From contig JAEWUO010000004.1 of assembly GCA_023459335.1 (NCBI GenBank), positions 62,001 through 126,000 of the forward strand: a DNA stretch of 64,000 bases, in the 5' to 3' direction. A program made the position numbers and the translations under genes. This document shows, one piece after another, positions 22,103 through 31,194 of this stretch. The DNA is from Bacillota bacterium (GTDB lineage: Bacteria; Bacillota; Clostridia; Christensenellales; CAG-138). How positions within the stretch are numbered: the first letter of the stretch is position 1; the number at the start of each line of letters is the position of its first letter. Under the pieces are notes generated by a model. It did no database searches. It saw only the letters and a program-made list of their open reading frames with translations, and had not been told where the DNA came from.

Positions 22103-23044
22103 CTATTTCATGATGACCGTTCCCGCTTTGCCGGTCAGCGCGTCGACGGCCTTGTCGAGCGAGGTGATGATCGCTCTGCGGCCGGGTTTGCTGCTCGCGA
22201 ACTTGACCGCGGCCTGAATCTTCGGCAGCATGGAGCCGGGCGCGAAATGCTTTTCGGCGATGTATTGCTCCGCTTCGGCGACGGTGATGCGCGCGAGCCG
22301 CTTCTCCTCCGGTTTGCCGTAGTTGAGGCAGACATGCTCGACGGCGGTCAGAATCAGCAGCGCGTCCGCGTCCAGATCCTCCGCGAGGCGCTCGCTCGCG
22401 AGGTCTTTGTCGATGACCGCCGCGGTGCCGGAAAGGTCGCCCTTTTCGTCGCGGACGACCGGGATGCCGCCGCCGCCGACGGTGATGACCACGAAACCGC
22501 CTTCGATCAGACACTTGACCTCGGGCAGTTCGACGATTTCAACGGGCATCGGAGACGCGACCACGCGGCGCCAGCCGCGGCCCGCGTCCTCCTTGACGGA
22601 GTAGCCCTTTTCCGCCTGGAGTTTCTTGGCTTCTTCTTCGCTGTAAAAAGGGCCGATCGGTTTGCTCGGCGCGAGGAACGCTTTATCGTTTTGATCGACG
22701 ACGACCTGCGTGACAACGGTCGCCGCGCCGGTGTGGTTGCCGCGCGCGCGCAGCGCTTTTGTCAGCCCCTGCTGCATATGATAGCCGATCATGCCCTGGC
22801 TCATTGCGCCGCATACGTCGAACGGCATGGCGGGCGTCACGCCGACGGAATGCTCGTTCTGTAAAACGATACGTCCCACCTGCGGTCCGTTGCCGTGCGC
22901 GAGGATGACCTGATAACCTTTTTCGATGATATCCGCGATATAGACGGACGTTTTTTCGACGACCTCCAGCTGTGCTTCCGCGGTTGCGGGGCCGTTGCCC
23001 TCCTGCAGCGCGTTACCGCCCAGCGCGATGACGAGTTTTTCCAT
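22103..23044 (-). CDS. arcC: Carbamate kinase
   Basis: 313 residues. Makes ATP and carbamate from carbamoyl phosphate and ADP. Amino-acid kinase fold: VIALGGNALQ at 5-14, LAHGNGPQVG at about 51-60, then ITVGGGGIPVV and AAVIDKDLASERLA. GGAGGC precedes the ATG at 23044; an upstream ATG at 23065 is less likely. It stands alone and converges on aspS. In E. coli the ygeW-ygeY cluster includes a carbamate kinase, so this enzyme may use the product of YgeW, although here it lies 12 kb away. Confidence 0.95.
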   Translation of the reverse strand: MEKLVIALGGNALQEGNGPATAEAQLEVVEKTSVYIADIIEKGYQVILAHGNGPQVGRIVLQNEHSVGVTPAMPFDVCGAMSQGMIGYHMQQGLTKALRARGNHTGAATVVTQVVVDQNDKAFLAPSKPIGPFYSEEEAKKLQAEKGYSVKEDAGRGWRRVVASPMPVEIVELPEVKCLIEGGFVVITVGGGGIPVVRDEKGDLSGTAAVIDKDLASERLAEDLDADALLILTAVEHVCLNYGKPEEKRLARITVAEAEQYIAEKHFAPGSMLPKIQAAVKFASSKPGRRAIITSLDKAVDALTGKAGTVIMK

Positions 23045-23451
23045 GAAACGCCTCCAGAATCTCAAAAAATGAGAGAAACGCTAAAATAACTTTAGCATGC
23101 GGATATGCAATTGTCAATTTATTTTATTTCACAGGGATCTCTTTTTATAAAAAGATATAAAATGAATTGAAAAATGAAACAAATTGCAAAAAACAAGAGC
23201 AGATATTCGGTATTGACTGCTGCAATTATTCTGAAATGACAATTAATATAAGCTGTTTGTCTATATCTAAATAAAAATTGCATGAACAGACATATGACGA
23301 GAAATGCAACAAACAACATGTGCTGTTGCATAAGAAAAAGGCAAAGCAGGACAGAACACAAGATAAAATCAAACCGGTTCTATGTATAAAAAAAGGAACG
23401 TGTATAAATGATATTTCAAAAGCCGGAATTCCGACGATCTCCTGCCATGTT
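23045..23451. other. AT-rich intergenic region, nothing recognised
   Basis: About 400 bases, strongly AT-rich. Two short leftward open frames (23119-23361 and 23226-23495) encode hydrophobic low-complexity sequence without good ribosome sites, so they are not called. The arcC promoter should lie near 23060-23110. Confidence 0.5.
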
Positions 23452-26400
23452 TCAGAAAAGCCGTACCGCCGCCCGGTGAGAGAGCAACACGACATAGGAT
23501 TCTTTCACCGGCTGCCCCGTCAGCGCCTGCAGCGCGAGCGTATAGAGACGCAGCTGGTCTCTGTGCCTTTCAGCGGCCGACGCCGCACCCTCGCCCGGGC
23601 GCACGCGGTCGGTCTTGTAGTCCACGATGATCCACGCTTCGTTTTCCAGAAAACACGCGTCCAGTACGCCCTGCAGCAGAACCGTCTCCTCGGCGGCGAC
23701 GCCGAACAGCTGTTCCGCGTCCATCGGGAAGGAAAACGGCAGCTCGCGCTCCAGCCGCGCGGCGGACGCCATGCGGGCAAACAGCGGTTCGCGCGTAAAC
23801 CACGCGATCGACTCCGCGTCCGCGGCAGCCGCCTGTTCCGGCGTGACCCGCCCGCTTTGCGCGAGTGCGGCCAGATAAGCGGACACTGCCGGAGCATCCA
23901 TTTCGCCGGTGAGCGGCAGGTACTGCATCGCCGCGTGCGTCGCCGTGCCGGCGAATACCGCGCCGGTTTCGCCGCCGAGAAACGCGGGCGTGTGAAACTC
24001 CGGCGGTCGATCTTCGCCGCGAACGACGCGGCTGACGGCGGCCTTTGCCGCGACGCGCGCCGCTTCCGCGTGCGCGTACTGCCAGCCGAGGCGCGATTCG
24101 ATTTGATCCAGCACGACCGGATCGTAGGGCGGCAGTTCGCGGGTGTCCCGCGCTGCCGAACCGCCGAGATACGTTTCGCGTTCCTCAAACAAGACTGCAA
24201 GATGCCGGTGCGGTCCCATGAGAAGCCAGCGCACGGGACTGGAACACTTGAGCACCTGCCACGCGGTCGGGTGAAGCGGCGCGGCGGCGCGCTTTTCCTC
24301 CGGTTTGTTCAGGCAGGCGGTTAAAATAAGCATTCTTTTCGCGCGAGTCATGGCGACATACAGGATGCGCATCTCCTCGGCGAGCTGCTCCCGCTTGACC
24401 CGCTGGGAGAGGATCACGCGGGAGAGCGTGTCCCGCCTCAGCCGCTGCGCCCCTTCCCGGTCGATAAAACGCAGCGCCATGCCGAAGGAAGCGTGCATCT
24501 GCAGGCTGTCGCTGACGTCCGAGCGGTTGAACGGTTTGCCCAGCCCTGCGACGAACACCACCGGAAACTCGAGCCCTTTCGATTTATGGATCGTCAGCAC
24601 GCGCACGACGTCCGCCGTTACGGTCTGCGCCGCGCCGATGGTCGCGCGGCTCTCCGCGAGGGAAAGGTGCCGCAAAAAATTCCAGATCCCGCGCGCGCCC
24701 GCGCTTTCGAACACGTGCGCTTTCTCCGAGAGCGCGTTGAGATTCGCCTGCTTCTGTTCGCCGCCGATTCCCGCGCCCATCTCCTCGTAAAAACCCGTTT
24801 CGTCGAGCAGCCTGCCGATGAGCTCCTCCAAGGAGATCAGCCGGCTTTCGTCCCGGTAACGCTCGAGCCGCTCCAAAAACGAGCGCACGCGCTGCGCGGG
24901 CACGCCCTCCCCGTCCGCACAGGCAAAGAATGCCTCGTAAAATGGGCCGGACGGATGCGCCGAGCGGATATCCGCGAGCTTCTCATAGGTAAACCCGCCG
25001 ATCGAGGAACACAGCACCGACAGGAGCGGCACGTCCTGCCTGCGGTTGTCGATGACGGAGAGCAGGTTTCGAAGGATCTGCACCTCCACCGCGTCGAAAT
25101 ATCCGCCGCTGGAGAGCGCGTAGGCGGGCACGCCGCAGGACGCGAGCGTCTGCGAAAGCGTCTGCGCTTCCGTCCCCGCGCGCAGCAGCACCGCGAAGTC
25201 GGAATAGCGGTAGTTTCGCGTTTCGCCCGTTTTTTGATCGACATACGTTTCGCTTTCGATGATCTGATGGATGCGGCCGGCGATCAGCCGGGCTTCCACC
25301 TCCATGTCCGCCGCGTCCTCGAGCGGGTCGTCCCCCTCGCTTTCCCCGCGCTCCTTGCGGATGAGGTGCAGTTCCGCGCTTCCAGCGGGCTGGGCTGCGC
25401 CGCAGACGAGCCGCGCGCGGTCGTCGTAGTCGATATCCCCCGACGTTTCGCTTAAAATCGTTTCGAACGTTTCGTTGACTGCCGCGAGTACTTCTTGCGA
25501 GGAGCGGAAGTTGCTCGACAGGTCGATCCTGCCGCCCGCGGTTCCGGTAAAGGAAGCGAGCTTCTGCAAAAACAGCGCGGGCTCCGCCTGCCGGAAGCGG
25601 TAGATGCTCTGCTTGACGTCGCCGACGAAAAAGCGGTTGTCTGTGCGCGCGATGCGGGCGATGATCGCCTCCTGCACGCGGTTGCTGTCCTGATACTCGT
25701 CTACGGCGATCCAGCGGAACGCTTCGCGGTATTCGCGCGCGATCTCCTCCCTGCCCAGCGCGAGAAGCGCGAAATGCTCCAGATCGTCGTAATCGACCAG
25801 ATTCTTTTCGCGCTTCGCCTCGGAATAGGCCTGCTCAAAGCGGCGGACGACCGCGCACAGGGAGCAGACGACCGCACCGGAACGGCGCAGGATTTCCAAC
25901 TCTTCATTTTCCGCCCGGACAAAACGTTTCTTCTGCTCTTCGATCAGGGCTTTTCCCATCTTCCGCGCTTCCTGAGCGGGCTCCTTTTCTTCTTTCCCGA
26001 TAGAAGAGGGGAAACGCAGCATGACATATTCCATACTGAACAGCGCGTCTCGGTATTGATTGTAATGCTTGCACAAAAGCATCGCGCGAAGCCGTGAAAG
26101 TTCGTCGTCCAATATGGAAAGAGCGTTGCCGCACTCAGGCGAAAGCAAATCCCTCTCGCGCTGAACAAGCTCGATCGCGAGGGACAGTTCGTTTTTGCAG
26201 AACGCCACCGCGTCGGTGAGGATGCTCCGGAGCGCGTCTTCGTCCGCATAGCGCGCGCAGGCGTCGCCGAGCCAGCGTTCCGGTTCCGGCTCCGCGCGGG
26301 TAAAGCGGTACGCCGCCATGACCGCGTCCCAGGCTTGCTTCTCCCCGCCGAACGAGGCGAGCAAAACGCGGTAATCCGCGTTTTCGCTTCCGGCGAGTTC

Positions 26401-26826
26401 GGTTAACAGATCGTCCTGCACGGTTTCGATCAGCGCGGCGCTCTCCATTTCATCCGCCGTACGCGCGCGGGCGGGAAGCCCCAGCGCGTGATAATGCCGA
26501 CGGATCACGCGGGAACAGAACGAGTGGACGGTCGAAATATACGCCCCGTCCACGCCGCGCGCCTGACGGCGCAAATAGCGCGTCTCTTCGAGGAATCCCG
26601 CCGCGTCGGCGAGATCGTTGAGGCGGCGGGCGATCCGGCTCTTCATCTCCGCCGCCGCCGCGTTGGTAAACGTGAGCACCAGCAGGCTCTCCACCGGCGC
26701 GCCCGCGCGGATGCGCGAGACGATGCGCTCCGCGAGCACGGCGGTTTTGCCAGCGCCCGCCGCGGCGGAGACGATGAGGTTGCCCTCGCGTTCGATGGCG
26801 GAACGCTGCTCATTCGTCCATCGCAT
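23452..26826 (-). CDS. addA: ATP-dependent helicase/nuclease subunit A
   Basis: 1124 residues. Helicase and 3'-strand nuclease subunit of AddAB, the Firmicutes counterpart of RecBCD. Walker A SAAAGAGKTAVLAERI near the N-terminus, LVLTFTNAAAAEMKSRI, VDEYQDSN as motif II, LSSNFRSS, VLTIHKSKGLEFPVVF and YVAMTRAK are UvrD-type motifs in order. The C-terminal nuclease motif is WIIVDYKTDRV. The ATG at 26826 follows GGAGGTGA at the ideal distance and lies inside the end of addB (17-base overlap). Operon thpR-addB-addA. Confidence 0.96.
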   Translation of the reverse strand: MRWTNEQRSAIEREGNLIVSAAAGAGKTAVLAERIVSRIRAGAPVESLLVLTFTNAAAAEMKSRIARRLNDLADAAGFLEETRYLRRQARGVDGAYISTVHSFCSRVIRRHYHALGLPARARTADEMESAALIETVQDDLLTELAGSENADYRVLLASFGGEKQAWDAVMAAYRFTRAEPEPERWLGDACARYADEDALRSILTDAVAFCKNELSLAIELVQRERDLLSPECGNALSILDDELSRLRAMLLCKHYNQYRDALFSMEYVMLRFPSSIGKEEKEPAQEARKMGKALIEEQKKRFVRAENEELEILRRSGAVVCSLCAVVRRFEQAYSEAKREKNLVDYDDLEHFALLALGREEIAREYREAFRWIAVDEYQDSNRVQEAIIARIARTDNRFFVGDVKQSIYRFRQAEPALFLQKLASFTGTAGGRIDLSSNFRSSQEVLAAVNETFETILSETSGDIDYDDRARLVCGAAQPAGSAELHLIRKERGESEGDDPLEDAADMEVEARLIAGRIHQIIESETYVDQKTGETRNYRYSDFAVLLRAGTEAQTLSQTLASCGVPAYALSSGGYFDAVEVQILRNLLSVIDNRRQDVPLLSVLCSSIGGFTYEKLADIRSAHPSGPFYEAFFACADGEGVPAQRVRSFLERLERYRDESRLISLEELIGRLLDETGFYEEMGAGIGGEQKQANLNALSEKAHVFESAGARGIWNFLRHLSLAESRATIGAAQTVTADVVRVLTIHKSKGLEFPVVFVAGLGKPFNRSDVSDSLQMHASFGMALRFIDREGAQRLRRDTLSRVILSQRVKREQLAEEMRILYVAMTRAKRMLILTACLNKPEEKRAAAPLHPTAWQVLKCSSPVRWLLMGPHRHLAVLFEERETYLGGSAARDTRELPPYDPVVLDQIESRLGWQYAHAEAARVAAKAAVSRVVRGEDRPPEFHTPAFLGGETGAVFAGTATHAAMQYLPLTGEMDAPAVSAYLAALAQSGRVTPEQAAAADAESIAWFTREPLFARMASAARLERELPFSFPMDAEQLFGVAAEETVLLQGVLDACFLENEAWIIVDYKTDRVRPGEGAASAAERHRDQLRLYTLALQALTGQPVKESYVVLLSHRAAVRLF

Positions 26827-29800
26827 CGGTGTCACCTCCGTTCAGCAGCGAAAAAAACTCATCCTGTTTGATTGTTTTTCGTAAGCGTACGCGGCAGCCG
26901 GGCTTTTTTGGGTCGAATCGGCAGACGCTCTTGTAATCGCAGTAGAGGCACGCTTCCCTGCCTTTTTTCAGTGCGGCGGGAGAAGCGGACAATTCGCCGC
27001 TGAGCATACCGGACAGCGTTTGTACAGATTTATTCTTCGCTAGCGTGAGCAGCTCGTCCATCTCCGCGCGGGAACAGACGCTGCCGCCGTATTCGCCCTC
27101 GCCGGTCTGCTCTACTTTAAACAGCACGGCAGACGGCCCGTCGCTCAATTGATTGTCGCTCGCGCGGACGACCGCCGCGTCTTTCAACGTCAGCCCTTTC
27201 AGGCGGAACGCGTCCGTGACCGCGCCTTCGATATCCTCCTCCGCGTCCGATACCACCGGCTGGGAGATCGGCATATAGTAAAGTCCCGCGCGGGTTTCGG
27301 CGTTTTCCGTTGCCGCAAGCAGGTAGAGCGGCAGCTGAAGCGTCAATCCGGACAGCACGCCGGAAAAGTCGAAGTCCATCCCTCTGGTTTTATAATCCAC
27401 GATACGCAGGAGTTCCCGTCCGCCGCTTACGGCGCGATCTACGCGGTCGATGGTCCCGTAGACGAGCGCTTCGCCGCCGTCCGGCAAAAGCAGCCGGATG
27501 GGCGGGAATGCTTCGCCCGCGCCGAAGCGCACCTCCGTTCGTACGGGGGTAAAGCTGCCCGCGCGGATCTGCGCCGTGACGGCAAGCACGCTCTGGCGCA
27601 GGGTTTCGACGAGCAGGAAGACGGTCGCCTTCATGCGTTCGTTTTCGATCAGGATGCCGTCGTGGTGGCTTGCGATCACCTCCGGCAGAACGCCGTCGAG
27701 AATCGAGAGCGCCTCCGCGTCGGTCAGCCGCTTCCAGTCCGCGCCGCGCGCGTTGACCGCGCGGACGAACGCGTCCAGCGCGGCGTGGTAAAACGAACCG
27801 AGGTCCGCGGCGCGTTCGGTAAATTCCCGCGCTTCCTCCGCCCGCAGGCCATATTTGACGAAATGCTGAAACGGGCAGGCGTTGAAGCTCTCCAGCCGGC
27901 TCGCGCTCAGCGGAATCGATTTTCCGTAAAGACGAGACGCCGTTTCGCAAGACAGCGCCGGCGGCTGATACCGCGCCGCGCTCTCTTCCAGCATGCGCTG
28001 TGCAAGCTCCCGCGTGTCGTCTCTCCGCGTCAGCCACTCGACCAGCGCGGGCAGGCGCTGCGGACATGCTCCGTCCGCGTGGAACCGCCGCAGATCCGCC
28101 GCGGTCAGCGTGAGCGCCTCCGCCGCGCAGTCCGGCAGAGTGTCCGTCTGCTCGATATCGCTCTTTACCGTGCAGCCGGGGCAGAGCGAAAGCAGCCGCT
28201 CGACGATCGGGCTCGGCGATAGTTCGCCGTTTCCGTCGCCATACGCGTAACTGACATAGAGGGATTCGCTCGCCCTGCATAGAGCGGTGTAAAGGTCGAG
28301 CCGGTCAGAAGCGGACAGCTCTGCGGAAGTCTTCCGGATCTGCGCGCCCTGCCGCTGCAGCTCGCGAATCTCCGAATCGTCCAAAAGACCGTCGTTCTGC
28401 TTCGGGCGCGGCAACAGCCCGTCGTTTGCGCCGATGACGAACAGCGCGCGCACCTTTTTGCTTCGCGTGCGCACCGCGTCGCCCACCACGCCCTGATCCG
28501 CCGTACCGGGTACGACGCCGATGCCGCCGCCGTTCATTCCTTCCTCGAACAGGCGCAGAAATGCCGCGCGGCTGACCTTCAGTTCGCCGAGAATTTCGTC
28601 GAGCTGGTCGAGCAGTTCCACGATCAGGTTCCAGACCTGCGCGTGCTCCTGCATCTCAGGCAAGCGCCCCGCGAGCCTTAGCTCTTCGGCTTTTTGTTCC
28701 AGTTTGTTCTGCAGCTCGATTTGCGTAAGGAACGCGTACAGCGCGCGCACCTGCTCGCGTACGCTGACGCGGGCGAGCCCGCGGGAGAGCTGCTCCAGAG
28801 CCGGGACCGCGCAGGCGCGGGCGCGTTCGGCGCCTTTCGGCGGGTTTGCGCGGACAAGCGGTTTCAACAGCGCGTTTCCGCGCAGGCCGGTACGCCGCAG
28901 GTACAGGTCGAGTTCCTCCGCGTCTTCCTCCGTGCAGCCGGCGTATCCGCTTTTCAGATATTGCAGCAGCTCGGCGGCGGGATAGTTCCCCGCGGCGAAG
29001 CGTACGCAGGAAAGGACCGCGCTTGCCGCGGCGTGTCCGGCCAGCGGGCGTTTCCGGTCGAGGAAAATCGGGATCCCCCTGCGCGCGCACGCGCGGCGGA
29101 TCAAGCCTTCATATGCATCCAGGTCGGAGACCAGCACCGCCATGTCGCGGTACCGTACACCCTGCTCGCGCGCAAGCGAAAGGATCGCCTCCGCGAGCGA
29201 TTCCGCCTCCGCGCGGCGGCTGCTCGCGCCGAACACGACGAGATTTTTTGCTTCTCCGCGATAGACTTCCGCGGGGTATGAGAATAGGTTCCGCTCGATA
29301 TGCCGCATGAGCGGGCTGGTATTGCCCGTCTGTTCGCAGAGGCGTTCTTCCGAAACGGCCGCGCCCGCGCGCTCCGCAGCGGCGCGCAGCAACGCGAGCG
29401 TCTCGCGCTCCGGTTCAAAGAGATCCTCGTCGGCGCGCTGCACGCAGTCCACGCGGAGCGTGACCGTGACGCGCGGGCAGGTTTTCAGCATGGTTTCGAT
29501 CAGCGCAAGCACCTGCCGGTTCGGGCGGTCGAGCCCGTCGATATAGACCGGCAGTCCAGCCGCGAACGATTCCGGCAGCCGCCGTGCGGCTTCGTCGGCC
29601 GCGCCGTCGAGGCTCAGGTATCGCTGCGACAGATAATCTTCCGTTTCGCGGTAGAGGATCGCAAGATCGCCGAGCTTCTCCGTCAGCGGCGCGTCCTCCG
29701 GGAGGCAGACGACCAGCGCGTCCAGCGCGTCCGGCGTGAGCCCCGCGCGTTTGATATCCTGAAAGATCGCCTGCGCTTCCTCGGCGAATCCCGCAGTTTC

Positions 29801-30130
29801 TGCGGCGCGGGAAAAAAGCCGGAGAGCATCTTTTTTTTGATCGATCGCGCGGCGGATTACCATACGGTAACCGGAGGCGGATAAAAAAGGGCGTGTCTTT
29901 CCCGTCAGGGAGAGAACGCGCTCAATCAGGCGGTCGAAACTGAATACCTGTACGCCCAGCAGCCCACCCAGCGATTCGGCCAGCAGCCGCTCCGCCTCAT
30001 AAGTGTACTGCTCCGGTACGAGAAAGATCGCCCGTTCGCCCGCGCGCTGGTGCGCGCGCAGAGCATCCACCACGCGGGCGGTCTTGCCGGTGTCCGCGCG
30101 GCCAAGGATGAGGTTGAGTTCGCCGCTCAT
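26810..30130 (-). CDS. addB: ATP-dependent helicase/nuclease subunit B
   Basis: 1106 residues. Chi-recognising, 5'-strand nuclease subunit of AddAB. N-terminal P-loop GRADTGKTARVV, FLVPEQYTYEAERLL, and a C-terminal nuclease region with RIVDYKTRG. The iron-sulfur cluster cysteines are present: one in NACPFQHFVKY and three in CLYCDYKSVCRF / KPGC. The ATG at 30130 overlaps the thpR stop as ATGA and has GGGAGGC upstream. It precedes addA with overlap, which implies coupled synthesis. Confidence 0.95.
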   Translation of the reverse strand: MSGELNLILGRADTGKTARVVDALRAHQRAGERAIFLVPEQYTYEAERLLAESLGGLLGVQVFSFDRLIERVLSLTGKTRPFLSASGYRMVIRRAIDQKKDALRLFSRAAETAGFAEEAQAIFQDIKRAGLTPDALDALVVCLPEDAPLTEKLGDLAILYRETEDYLSQRYLSLDGAADEAARRLPESFAAGLPVYIDGLDRPNRQVLALIETMLKTCPRVTVTLRVDCVQRADEDLFEPERETLALLRAAAERAGAAVSEERLCEQTGNTSPLMRHIERNLFSYPAEVYRGEAKNLVVFGASSRRAEAESLAEAILSLAREQGVRYRDMAVLVSDLDAYEGLIRRACARRGIPIFLDRKRPLAGHAAASAVLSCVRFAAGNYPAAELLQYLKSGYAGCTEEDAEELDLYLRRTGLRGNALLKPLVRANPPKGAERARACAVPALEQLSRGLARVSVREQVRALYAFLTQIELQNKLEQKAEELRLAGRLPEMQEHAQVWNLIVELLDQLDEILGELKVSRAAFLRLFEEGMNGGGIGVVPGTADQGVVGDAVRTRSKKVRALFVIGANDGLLPRPKQNDGLLDDSEIRELQRQGAQIRKTSAELSASDRLDLYTALCRASESLYVSYAYGDGNGELSPSPIVERLLSLCPGCTVKSDIEQTDTLPDCAAEALTLTAADLRRFHADGACPQRLPALVEWLTRRDDTRELAQRMLEESAARYQPPALSCETASRLYGKSIPLSASRLESFNACPFQHFVKYGLRAEEAREFTERAADLGSFYHAALDAFVRAVNARGADWKRLTDAEALSILDGVLPEVIASHHDGILIENERMKATVFLLVETLRQSVLAVTAQIRAGSFTPVRTEVRFGAGEAFPPIRLLLPDGGEALVYGTIDRVDRAVSGGRELLRIVDYKTRGMDFDFSGVLSGLTLQLPLYLLAATENAETRAGLYYMPISQPVVSDAEEDIEGAVTDAFRLKGLTLKDAAVVRASDNQLSDGPSAVLFKVEQTGEGEYGGSVCSRAEMDELLTLAKNKSVQTLSGMLSGELSASPAALKKGREACLYCDYKSVCRFDPKKPGCRVRLRKTIKQDEFFSLLNGGDTDAMDE

Positions 30131-30651
30131 CGCAGCGCCTCCCTGTGCAGCGGCGTATACTGCATTTGCCCTTTTACGTTCCGGCTTTCGTAGAGCACGA
30201 TTGCGCCAGCGGTAAACGCGGCCTTCTGCGGCGGAAGGACGAAGCCGGCGTCGCCCTCGATTTTCCGGCCCAGCGTGATGTGCGGCGAGAGCCTGCCGCG
30301 GTTTTTCGAAAAACCCCGCTCCCAGAGCGCGGATTCCAACGACTCGTAAAGGCGGTCAAGTTCGCCGCCGTCGCAGGAGGCGCTGACAAATCCCGTATGA
30401 GATCCGTCGATCTGAAACGAACCGTATTCCTTCAGGCGCAGGACGAACGGCCGGATGTCCCGGGCAGAGTCGCGCATCGCATCTGCGACGTCTTTCAGCG
30501 CGTTTGTATCTCCGAGAAAATGCAGCGTAATATGGTAATTCTCACGCGGAACGAAACGTCCGCTCGCGCCATAGGCTTCCAGAGCCGCGCGTGCGGCGGC
30601 GGCGGCGCGGAGGATGTCCGGCGGCAGCGGGATGGCGATGAACAGGCGCAT
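30127..30651 (-). CDS. thpR: RNA 2',3'-cyclic phosphodiesterase (2H family)
   Basis: 174 residues. 2H phosphoesterase of the LigT/ThpR type. The two HxTx motifs are HITLHFLG at about residue 41 and HITLGRK at about 124, with RLFIAIPLP at the N-terminus. AAAGGAGC precedes the ATG. It is the first gene of the addB-addA operon; the link with DNA repair is positional only. Confidence 0.92.
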   Translation of the reverse strand: MRLFIAIPLPPDILRAAAAARAALEAYGASGRFVPRENYHITLHFLGDTNALKDVADAMRDSARDIRPFVLRLKEYGSFQIDGSHTGFVSASCDGGELDRLYESLESALWERGFSKNRGRLSPHITLGRKIEGDAGFVLPPQKAAFTAGAIVLYESRNVKGQMQYTPLHREALR

Positions 30652-30908
30652 GAAGAGAAGCTCCTTTCCGCAGAAACGATGGTTATTCTGCGTCCAGTAT
30701 ACTCAATAATGCAAGGCTGCGCCAGAGCGTGCGCGCTGCAGATGCTGCGGGAAATGCGCGAAGTTTTGAGTATTCTATCGAACAGCAGCGTCAAATACCG
30801 TACTTTCATCGGCAGATTGAAGTCGTTCCTGCAAAAAACTACCGGAAATCAATGGGTTACCATGTGTGAAAGGCACTTATGCGTCATGCTTATTCACAAA
30901 AACTGTAT
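30652..30908. other. Region upstream of thpR, no gene
   Basis: TATACT at 30697-30702 on either reading and the thpR ribosome site are present; no gene, repeat or RNA is recognised. Confidence 0.4.
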
Positions 30909-30911
30909 GCG

Positions 30912-30955
30912 TTATCCACAGAGGGTTTTCCACATTGTCCACCGTGTTATCCACA
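30912..30955 (+). promoter_or_regulatory. Cluster of four same-strand DnaA boxes outside oriC
   Basis: TTATCCACA (30912-30920), TTTTCCACA (30926-30934), TTGTCCACC (30935-30943) and TTATCCACA (30947-30955): two perfect and two near-consensus boxes, all in one orientation within 44 bp. Intergenic between thpR and murA, about 15 kb right of dnaA. Confidence 0.78.
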
Positions 30956-31117
30956 GAATGCGTCTTTTTCGCATTTTGGCATGTGTATAAGTTCGAAATG
31001 AAAGGATATTTTCTTGAATACATACGCGGATCATACGTTTTGTAAAAAATAATATACAAAACCAAGTACCATATAGGGTGATGTTAGAAAACGATTCTCC
31101 TGCAGATAAGCGAATCC

Positions 31118-31145
31118 GAAAAAAACAGCCTCCCCGAAGGGAAGC
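31118..31145 (-). terminator. Terminator of murA
   Basis: GCcTCCC/GGGAaGC stem (31128-31134, 31139-31145) with a CGAA loop. On the minus strand a run of seven T residues follows. Confidence 0.75.
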
Positions 31146-31194
31146 CGGAAAGCATGCGGCGCAGAACGGACAAGGATGCGGGATCGTTCGGCGG

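Noticed and set aside
23119..23495. Two overlapping leftward hydrophobic frames between arcC and addA
   Set aside because: AT-rich low-complexity sequence, no good ribosome site, and one frame runs into addA.
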